Below are positions 1 through 6,139 of a stretch of 11,211 nt of DNA, in pieces (within the stretch, counting starts at the first letter, position 1; each line of letters opens with the position of its first letter). The stretch is from contig JALSQC010000198.1 of assembly GCA_026985625.1 (NCBI GenBank), forward strand, positions 1-11,211, given 5' to 3'. Made by a program: the position numbers and the translations under genes. Source of the DNA: Bacteroidales bacterium (GTDB lineage: Bacteria > Bacteroidota > Bacteroidia > Bacteroidales > JAFGXI01). The notes below the pieces were generated by a model. That model was not told where the DNA came from and made no database searches. It worked only from the letters and a program-made list of their open reading frames with translations.

Positions 1-2580
1 GCTTAGTCCTGTAGGTTGTAGTTTAAGTGTTCCGTGTAAAGTTGCTACGTCATCATACATATCGAATGGTTTTTTTTCGTCTGATGCAAGAAGTTGGTCG
101 TCGTATGGTAACCAGTGTATGTATGTTTCGTTTGAATGAACTGTTGGATACTCTATGCCTGATGTTTGTTTTTTGATATTAAAACTTTGGGCATGTGTGT
201 TCATTGAATCAGGAAAGAAATTAAAGTCGTTAGATTTTGTTATAGATGTTAAATAGGTAAAATCCCCATTTCCTTTTAGTCCACGGTTACTTAATCTAAT
301 ATCGTTATGGAATTTACCTTTTCCTCCGTAAATTTGTATTCCGTTAGGTGGCGATTTTCTTACAAATCCTAATGAATAATCTGGCATAACTCTAAGTTTT
401 TGGTCGAATGGCGGAAAGATTCCTCCTGACACAAAGTGACCATCGAAGCCTAATGAGTTTGTCGAGAATGTGTTTAGGCTGTCGATTTCGTAGGGAAATA
501 TCTGAAAATAAAATTTATCTCGTTTATAAACTCCTTTGTTTATACTTTTTTTGTCGTAGTAAACAAATGAATTTTTCTCGGATTTAAATATGGGATATTG
601 TGCTAAACTTTTATTTCCCGATTTGTTATTGCTTTGGTCTATAAGTAGTTCGCCTTTAACGTTTTCGATTGTTGAGCGAACTGTTATCATTACAGGCATA
701 CCATATTTATCGCGTTTTGGTGTTGCTACTTGCATTTTAAGAGCATCTACGTTTGGCATATCAATTTTAAATCTATCGTAATTAAAATAAAATTTTGTAC
801 CTCGAAATAAAAAGTTTCCTGCTCTTACTTTTCCGTCGAATTCAAAATTTCTGTTTCGTAATAAAGTAATCTCTTCGCCTCGTGGGTATATTGCCACGTT
901 TTGCGAGTCGCTAAGATGTATTAAATGCACTCCGTGAATTTTAAACTCGTAGTTTAACAAACTAAGTGATGCGTTTGTGCTTGAACCTGTTTTTGATGTA
1001 AATTTTATTACGTCGTAATCTTTTTTTCCTACGCTTGCTTTTAAATAATCGTATAGTTTTTGTTTTACCATAATCATCTGATTATCAAAATTATAATCTA
1101 CAAATCCTGCAAAAGCAAGTCGCATTATATATTGTTTTGTTTGTGGAATTGATGCTTTTAAAAAATCGGCAAAGTCTGTAAGTGGAAATTCTTCGCTTGA
1201 TGAGTATTTTACAAATTTACGAACTACAACTAATGGGTTTTCCATATCCATACCTTGTAAATCGAGGTATTGACTTTTGCTGTAAAAGTCTGTTGATTGA
1301 AATTGTCCTACTTGGTTTGTTGTTCCTTTATTTACCGAGAATGTAATTTTTGGGTCGTCGATATTCCACGATACTTCGCCTACATCAATTTCTACTTTAT
1401 GAAATGTGTCGTAGAATGGTGCCCGTGTCATTTTTTTTCCGTTTCGTATGAGTGTAATATTTCGATTTTTTTTATTAAATTTAAAATATAATCCGGGGTG
1501 ATATATCGAGTCGGTATCTAGTTTAAACGTAACAATAGCTGTTGAGCTTATTATATCGTTTTTGTTAAATATAAAAAGTTTTGATTTTGCTATAAAAAAT
1601 AATGTATCTTTTCGATATACTTTTATTGATGCGTAGTTATCGTTATTTCCGGAGCCTATAAATTTTGCTCCTTTCATTGAGAATCCTCCATCGTAATCGA
1701 CATTTTTATATATATTTTTTAATGAGAAACGTTGCGAGTATGATGTAAATCTTGGATATGATGCTTTTTGTCCGTGCATGTGTGCTAATATTTTTTCTTT
1801 AATGTTACCTTCTAATGAATGGTCAAAATAATATAGGTTTGTAAATGTAACTGAGTCGGCTTCGAAATTTGATTTTCGCATATCAATTTCGTAATGTTTT
1901 ATAATTGCAAAAACACTATCGGGTGGGTAATTTGCCCGTTCCCAATTTATTTTTCCGCCTTTTCCTATCCATTTATTTGTAAGCGGAAAATATGTTCCTT
2001 TTGTTGAGTATATATTTGAGCTATCGGTTTTTGCATAACATGTAAGGTTTAACGACGGAAAAATAACTTTTAGTTTTTTGTCGTATTTATATTCAAAATT
2101 TTTATTATCGGTTTTCCATGTTGTAGTAGTAGATTTAAAAATGTTATTATTTTTTATAAGTTCGTATGTTCCGTCTAAAAAGAATTGTATTTTTCGGAGT
2201 GTTGTTTTTCGATTTTTTAATAAATCGTTAAATGCATTGTTCCAATTATGATAACTTTCGGCTGATTGTTGCGAAGCCGAAAAAGCCATAATTACATTTA
2301 AATAACTTACAAAGTGGGGAACATTTCTACAACGTTTTTTTAACATTTTGTTCATGTTAAAAATTATCGCTTGTTTATCGTTGTTTGTAAAATATGTGCT
2401 TGTATTCCAAACCGGTTCAAATTTTTCGAAAAGGGCTTTTCCTTTTTTTGCATTATTTTTTTCTATAAAGTTACTAATTTGTTTTAAAAATTTATCGTTA
2501 TTTTGCGAAAACTCTTTAATATTTTGCGAAAATATATTTATTGATATTGTTAATATTATTATTGTTAATATATATCTCAT
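1..2580 (-). CDS. Large secreted beta-rich protein of unrecognised family (partial, C-terminus outside window)
   Basis: I read an uninterrupted minus-strand frame from an ATG at 2580 to the window edge: 860 codons and no stop, so the C-terminus is missing. Residues 1-18 form a signal peptide (MRYILTIIILTISINIFS, then Q19), so the product is exported. About residues 19-135 are charged and probably helical. The rest is rich in beta-type segments, with recurring glycine-centred motifs such as KWIGKGGKINW (about 204-214) and RLSNRGLKGNG (about 762-772), each followed by a DS and aromatic-rich stretch. This repetition suggests a long repeated beta structure, perhaps a surface or periplasmic scaffold. 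There is no enzyme motif, lipobox or TonB plug in the visible part. A T9SS sorting domain, if present, would lie outside the window. I do not recognise the family. The start is supported by the signal peptide and by a promoter-like sequence about 40 bases upstream. It follows mnmD after 127 bases on the same strand. Confidence 0.85.
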   Translation of the reverse strand, partial: MRYILTIIILTISINIFSQNIKEFSQNNDKFLKQISNFIEKNNAKKGKALFEKFEPVWNTSTYFTNNDKQAIIFNMNKMLKKRCRNVPHFVSYLNVIMAFSASQQSAESYHNWNNAFNDLLKNRKTTLRKIQFFLDGTYELIKNNNIFKSTTTTWKTDNKNFEYKYDKKLKVIFPSLNLTCYAKTDSSNIYSTKGTYFPLTNKWIGKGGKINWERANYPPDSVFAIIKHYEIDMRKSNFEADSVTFTNLYYFDHSLEGNIKEKILAHMHGQKASYPRFTSYSQRFSLKNIYKNVDYDGGFSMKGAKFIGSGNNDNYASIKVYRKDTLFFIAKSKLFIFNKNDIISSTAIVTFKLDTDSIYHPGLYFKFNKKNRNITLIRNGKKMTRAPFYDTFHKVEIDVGEVSWNIDDPKITFSVNKGTTNQVGQFQSTDFYSKSQYLDLQGMDMENPLVVVRKFVKYSSSEEFPLTDFADFLKASIPQTKQYIMRLAFAGFVDYNFDNQMIMVKQKLYDYLKASVGKKDYDVIKFTSKTGSSTNASLSLLNYEFKIHGVHLIHLSDSQNVAIYPRGEEITLLRNRNFEFDGKVRAGNFLFRGTKFYFNYDRFKIDMPNVDALKMQVATPKRDKYGMPVMITVRSTIENVKGELLIDQSNNKSGNKSLAQYPIFKSEKNSFVYYDKKSINKGVYKRDKFYFQIFPYEIDSLNTFSTNSLGFDGHFVSGGIFPPFDQKLRVMPDYSLGFVRKSPPNGIQIYGGKGKFHNDIRLSNRGLKGNGDFTYLTSITKSNDFNFFPDSMNTHAQSFNIKKQTSGIEYPTVHSNETYIHWLPYDDQLLASDEKKPFDMYDDVATLHGTLKLQPTGLS

Positions 2581-2618
2581 TTTTTTAATAATTTTAAAAA
2601 ATATTGTGTTATAGCTTG

Positions 2619-2649
2619 TAAAAATAAAAGTTATAATTTTAATGTGCAA
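2619..2649 (-). promoter_or_regulatory. Candidate Bacteroidota promoter for the large secreted protein gene
   Basis: On the minus strand a TTG (2649-2647) is followed after 20 bases by TATTTTTA (2626-2619). This fits the Bacteroidota pattern of a -33 TTG and a -7 TAnnTTTG except for the last base of the -7 box. Transcription would start near 2612, giving a leader of roughly 30 bases before the ATG at 2580. The TTG match makes this more convincing than the -7 box alone, but T-rich hits are common at this base composition. Confidence 0.45.
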
Positions 2650-2656
2650 GATTAGA

Positions 2657-2703
2657 TTTAAATACTTATTAACTCTAATAATTTGTCTTTAAATATTTAT
2701 TAA
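2657..2703. repeat. Two 16-base direct repeats upstream of the large gene's promoter
   Basis: TTTAAATACTTATTAA (2657-2672) and TTTAAATATTTATTAA (2688-2703) match at 15 of 16 bases. Their starts are 31 bases apart, close to three helical turns. They fill the gap between the mnmD stop codon and the candidate -33 element at 2647-2649, where activator sites could lie. They are pure A/T apart from one C, so chance similarity is possible. Confidence 0.5.
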
Positions 2704-2707
2704 ATTG

Positions 2708-3367
2708 TTAATTTTTTGTTGCACGTAACATATTTCGTTTACCGGGAGGTCCGTCGGGTTGTTCTATCTTAAAATTTAATGATTTTAAAATGCGTTTTAC
2801 TTCGCCGTTTACCGAATAAGTTACAATAATTCCATTATCATTAAGGTTATTGTGTATTTTATTAAATATATTTTTTGTCCAAAGTTTAGGTTGTATATTT
2901 GGAGCAAAAGCATCAAAAAATATTAAATCGTATTTTTTGCAAAAATTAAAGTTTATAAAATCTTCCTCGATTTTTTTTAGATTAAATTTTTCTGATATTT
3001 CTATATCTGTATTCCAATATTTTTTAAATTTATTTATAATGGTTGTATCTTTTATATTTAAAAGTTTAAAATAATTTAATTTGTTATACTCATCTAATGT
3101 TAATGGGTATTTTTCGATAGATGTATAATTTATTTTTATGTTTTGCTTTAATGTTTCTAAAAATGTAAGTATTGCATTTAGTCCTGTTCCGTAACCTATC
3201 TCAAAAATATTAATATTTTTTTTGTTAATATATTTAAGTCCATTGTTTATATAAATATGTTGCGATTCTTGAATTGCTCCATGTTTTGAATGATAATTCT
3301 CGTTAAGTTCGGGTATTTTTACAGATACCGAACCGTCATTTGTTATAAAAATTTCACGTTTTAGCAT
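2708..3367 (-). CDS. mnmD: tRNA (5-methylaminomethyl-2-thiouridine)(34)-methyltransferase MnmD
   Basis: A 219-residue stand-alone SAM-dependent methyltransferase of the DUF752/MnmC N-domain family. It carries out the last methylation (nm5 to mnm5) on wobble uridine 34 of certain tRNAs in the cytoplasm. Visible motifs: YHSKHGAIQESQHIYI (25-40); the SAM-binding loop FEIGYGTGLN (55-64); acidic E85 after the second strand; the family signature DAFAP (152-156) followed by W163; and the C-terminal PPGKRNM (207-213). The FAD-dependent MnmC2 oxidase domain of gammaproteobacterial MnmC is absent, which is known for stand-alone members that receive nm5U directly from MnmE/MnmG. The start is firm: there is no other Met before M213 and the N-terminal motif is complete. 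The ATG lies 13 bases beyond a terminator hairpin, so its expression is unusual. Its only nearby genes are unrelated exported proteins. Confidence 0.93.
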   Translation of the reverse strand: MLKREIFITNDGSVSVKIPELNENYHSKHGAIQESQHIYINNGLKYINKKNINIFEIGYGTGLNAILTFLETLKQNIKINYTSIEKYPLTLDEYNKLNYFKLLNIKDTTIINKFKKYWNTDIEISEKFNLKKIEEDFINFNFCKKYDLIFFDAFAPNIQPKLWTKNIFNKIHNNLNDNGIIVTYSVNGEVKRILKSLNFKIEQPDGPPGKRNMLRATKN

Positions 3368-3380
3368 TTTTTTGTATAAT

Positions 3381-3413
3381 AAAAAAGGCTGTTATTTTTA
3401 AACAGCCTTTTTT
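3381..3413 (-). terminator. Intrinsic terminator after the receptor/lipoprotein/T9SS gene cluster
   Basis: A perfect inverted repeat: AAAAAAGGCTGTT (3381-3393) and AACAGCCTTTTTT (3401-3413) around a 7-base loop. On the minus strand it reads as a stem with a GC-containing core followed by six Ts. It lies 19 bases after the stop of the T9SS gene. It is symmetrical and could act in both directions, but only minus-strand genes flank it. It ends 13 bases before the mnmD start. Confidence 0.88.
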
Positions 3414-3432
3414 GAATTTATTTTTTTGTACT

Positions 3433-4320
3433 TTATTTAATAATAATTTTTTGCATTATTGAGTTTTCGGCAAAATTTACTTTTAAAAAATAAACTCCTG
3501 CATTTATTTTAGTAACGTTAATGTTTGCATTGTTTGAGTTAATATTGTTAACTAAAACTTTATCTCCTACTATATTAAATAATTCAACAGATGTAATTTC
3601 TTTTTCTGATTTTACTGTTAAATTATTATTTGCAGGAATTGGATAAATTTTTGTATTATTTAATAAATTTTCTAAAATACCTGATGATATTACTATATCG
3701 CTTGCTCCTCGTGGATTTAAATGATAATAATTGTATCCGTAATCCATAACACCTGTTATATCATATACTTCGTTAAGTGTAGGATTTTGGACATACATTG
3801 AAGATAAAAAGTCGTCGATTTTTACTTCTACCGAGTTATTTGTAGCCGACCATACACCGTAAGTAGATGATGATGGTGTTGAAACACAAGTTAAATTATT
3901 AATTTTTACAAAAACTCCTTCGTAGTCTTCGGTATTTGCTTGTGTTGCTGTAATTACAGTTGGAGTTACTGTGTTACCCGAAGATATAACTGTAAAATTT
4001 TTAACGTATGTTAATTCTGTAAAATCATAATATTCAGATACTGTTGCTTGTAATCTTACAGAATCACCTACATTTGGGTGATTATTATAATCGTAAACAT
4101 AAATACCGCTCCAAGGTCCTGTACCGTCTTGTATAAAATAGCCTTTAATACTGTTATAATTGGTATCTAATGCTGTTACAACTCCGGAAACTATTACCGA
4201 GTCTCCATCAAATGGTGAACTTGCTGTTTGTCCTTGAACAGCCGAAATTGTTGTTGCTGTTTGAGCCATTAATCCTACCGATATAATAACTCCTAAAATT
4301 GTTAAGTAAAGATTTCTCAT
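3433..4320 (-). CDS. T9SS-secreted protein with OB-like beta repeats and C-terminal sorting domain
   Basis: 295 residues. A signal peptide ends near A19 (LMA, then Q20). Residues 24-115 resemble an OB-like module: V-I-V-S-G-V-V (42-48), YFIQDGTGPWSGIYVY (61-76) and GDSVRLQATVSEY (85-97). A second module at about 132-212 contains the EGVFVKINNL segment (134-143) and GVMDYGYNYYHLNPRGASDI (190-209). The last ~75 residues (KIYPIPANNNLTV onward, ending KIIIK) match a type A T9SS C-terminal sorting domain, which directs export across the outer membrane and attachment or release at the surface. This OB-like layout is known as a non-catalytic part of extracellular nucleases in Bacteroidota; no nuclease domain is present here. 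The same two-module order is visible in the two lipoproteins upstream, so the protein probably serves the same receptor. Substrate unknown. Its own promoter is possible at 4356-4363. Confidence 0.88.
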   Translation of the reverse strand: MRNLYLTILGVIISVGLMAQTATTISAVQGQTASSPFDGDSVIVSGVVTALDTNYNSIKGYFIQDGTGPWSGIYVYDYNNHPNVGDSVRLQATVSEYYDFTELTYVKNFTVISSGNTVTPTVITATQANTEDYEGVFVKINNLTCVSTPSSSTYGVWSATNNSVEVKIDDFLSSMYVQNPTLNEVYDITGVMDYGYNYYHLNPRGASDIVISSGILENLLNNTKIYPIPANNNLTVKSEKEITSVELFNIVGDKVLVNNINSNNANINVTKINAGVYFLKVNFAENSIMQKIIIK

Positions 4321-4355
4321 TTTTATATTGTTTTAATTAATAAATACATTTTTTG

Positions 4356-4363
4356 CAAAGTTA
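4356..4363 (-). promoter_or_regulatory. Candidate internal -7 box (TAACTTTG) for the T9SS protein gene
   Basis: The minus strand reads TAACTTTG, a full match to the Bacteroidota -7 consensus TAnnTTTG, in the 53-base gap between the second lipoprotein gene and the T9SS gene. Initiation just beyond it would leave a leader of about 30 bases before the ATG at 4320. I find no good TTG at the -33 position. The gene may therefore be expressed both from the cluster promoter and on its own. Confidence 0.5.
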
Positions 4364-4373
4364 AGCATTTTTT

Positions 4374-5219
4374 TTAATTACATCTAACACTATCTAATTT
4401 AACATCGTTTTTACTAACAATTGTTAATTGATAGTTGTTCCCGTATTTTGTCATTATTCCTGTTATAGTGCCGTTTCCCGACGGAATTGTATCTCCTGCA
4501 AAATTAGCATATCCGCTGGTTCTTACAATAAGCGAGTCGCCTGTGCAATTTTTTAAATATTTGTTTAATGATATTTGATTAACAGGATCGGCATAAGTTG
4601 TTCCTAAATCTTTATCTCTAAATTGAACGTTTTGTAGTTTTACTAATTTGCCAACATATATATCAAATATATGGCCGATTTGGACTGTTGTTGTTGTTAA
4701 TTCTTTAGGGCATGATTTTCTAAACATATAATCTTTTAATAATGTTACAGGTATTCGTCCTATGGTTGTATTATTGTATAGTCCCATTCCTAAAACAAAT
4801 ATTGCTGCATTGTCGTCGTGTTCAATATTTAATCCGTTTAATTTAATATACACTTCCTGTCCCTGATTAAATTCGTTATACAGGTATGTTCCGTCAACAG
4901 ATAGTTTCATTGCTCCTGTAGAATCTTCGATATAAATTTCTTTATATATATTACCTTCTTCGTCGCTTGATATAATATTTGCTTTAAGTATTAAAGATGA
5001 ATCGTTTGGAAATGTAAAAACTGTTTCGTTAATAGTATCTAGTTTTCCGGTATTAAACATTTTTTGAATATCAAATATAGATACATTTGCCGACAATCCT
5101 GGGTCTTCGTTGCAAGGATTAGGTATTTGCGGCTCTGTAAAATCTTTCTTTACACAACTGCTTGTAAATATTAAAATTGATAAAGAAAAAATAATTATTT
5201 TTTGTATTCTTTTTGTCAT
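4374..5219 (-). CDS. DUF5689-like outer-membrane lipoprotein, second tandem copy
   Basis: 281 residues. Residues 1-21 are a lipoprotein signal peptide with lipobox TSSC, so C22 would be acylated; the mature N-terminus is CVKKDFTEPQIPNPC. A first beta-rich module (about 76-145) includes NIISSDEEGNIYKEIYIEDS (81-100), typical of DUF5689/OB-like proteins. A second module (about 188-275) includes GKLVKLQNVQF, the CTGDSLIVRTSGYANF stretch and a GIMTKYGNNYQL strand. Besides the lipid cysteine, C36, C170 (in FRKSCP), C225 and C280 (in RCN at the end) have counterparts in the upstream paralogue and could form disulfides. The gene starts 14 bases after its paralogue and surely shares its transcript. 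Role inferred from context: a surface or periplasm-facing partner of the TonB-dependent receptor. No catalytic motif seen; the ligand is unknown. Confidence 0.88.
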   Translation of the reverse strand: MTKRIQKIIIFSLSILIFTSSCVKKDFTEPQIPNPCNEDPGLSANVSIFDIQKMFNTGKLDTINETVFTFPNDSSLILKANIISSDEEGNIYKEIYIEDSTGAMKLSVDGTYLYNEFNQGQEVYIKLNGLNIEHDDNAAIFVLGMGLYNNTTIGRIPVTLLKDYMFRKSCPKELTTTTVQIGHIFDIYVGKLVKLQNVQFRDKDLGTTYADPVNQISLNKYLKNCTGDSLIVRTSGYANFAGDTIPSGNGTITGIMTKYGNNYQLTIVSKNDVKLDSVRCN

Positions 5220-5233
5220 AATATTTTATTGTT

Positions 5234-6088
5234 TTAATTACATCTGTTATTTGTCATTATAATATCGTCGGGTTTTATAATGTATAGTTGATAATCTTGT
5301 CCGTATTTTGTAAGAACTCCTTTTATACTTCCATTTCCGCCGGGAATTGTATCGTTTGCAAATGTTGCATATTCGCTTGTTCTTACTATTAGAGTGTCTC
5401 CATTACAATTTTCAATTATTTTGTTTGTTCCGTGTCCTCCTGAGTTATTAGGGTCGAAATATGTTGTTCCCACATCTTTATTAACAAACTCTACATTATC
5501 AAATTTAACATATTTTCCCACCTCGGTATCGTAAAAGCTACCTATTGTTAATAATTTGGGATTTAAATTGTCGGGTTTAGGACATGATTTTCGAAATATA
5601 TAATCGTTTACAAAGTTGCTTGATATTCTACCGACATCGCCGTTGCTTATATCTTTACCTAATATAAAAATAGCTTCCCATGAGTCTTTTTGTATATTTA
5701 AATCAGATAATTTTATTTGTATAACTTGACCTAAATTAAAATCGTTGTATAATTCTTTTTGATCGATTGATACTAACATTGCTCCCGTAGAATCTTGTAT
5801 AAATAATTCTTTATAGAAGTTCCCATATTCGTCGCTTGAAACAACGGTTGCTTCTAAAACGTAATTAGAGTCTTTTGGAAATGCTAAAATATCTCCTTGT
5901 AATGTGTCTAATTTTCCGGTATTATACATTTTTTGAATTTCAAATATATTTATGTTTGGTGATAATCCCGGATCTGCATCGCAAGGGTTTGGCAATTCGG
6001 GTTGATCAAAATCTTTTTTAACACACGATAGCAAGCTAAACGATGTAATAATTGCCAATATTATTGTTAATTTTATATTTATTTTCAT
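5234..6088 (-). CDS. DUF5689-like outer-membrane lipoprotein, first tandem copy
   Basis: 284 residues, clearly paralogous to the next gene downstream. The signal peptide ends with lipobox LLSC, giving C22 as the lipid-bearing residue and mature start CVKKDFDQPELPNPC. The DUF5689-like module includes VVSSDEYGNFYKELFIQDS (82-100) and GAMLVSID (102-109). The second module contains GKYVKFDNVEF (191-201), NCNGDTLIVRTSEYATF (227-243) and GVLTKYGQDYQLYII (257-271). C36, C169, C228 and C283 match cysteines in the paralogue. It differs mainly in a longer glycine/asparagine loop (213-222, NPNNSGGHG region) and in the 145-160 segment, where ligand contacts could have diverged. It starts 51 bases after the receptor stop; I see no terminator in that gap. 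In Bacteroidota, lipoproteins beside a TonB-dependent receptor often help capture its substrate, so that role is inferred. Confidence 0.88.
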   Translation of the reverse strand: MKINIKLTIILAIITSFSLLSCVKKDFDQPELPNPCDADPGLSPNINIFEIQKMYNTGKLDTLQGDILAFPKDSNYVLEATVVSSDEYGNFYKELFIQDSTGAMLVSIDQKELYNDFNLGQVIQIKLSDLNIQKDSWEAIFILGKDISNGDVGRISSNFVNDYIFRKSCPKPDNLNPKLLTIGSFYDTEVGKYVKFDNVEFVNKDVGTTYFDPNNSGGHGTNKIIENCNGDTLIVRTSEYATFANDTIPGGNGSIKGVLTKYGQDYQLYIIKPDDIIMTNNRCN

Positions 6089-6139
6089 TTGTTTATAATT
6101 TTGTCTTTATTGATTTTTAATAAGCTAATAAGTTTTTTT

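Noticed and set aside
590..3074. Short plus-strand open frames at 590-781, 1297-1491, 2348-2614 and 2850-3074
   Set aside because: They lie opposite the large secreted protein gene and mnmD, show no motif or promoter, and read as low-complexity antisense translation.
2708..3367. A bifunctional MnmC
   Set aside because: The protein ends after the methyltransferase signature at residue 219, and no FAD-binding oxidase domain follows in frame or downstream.
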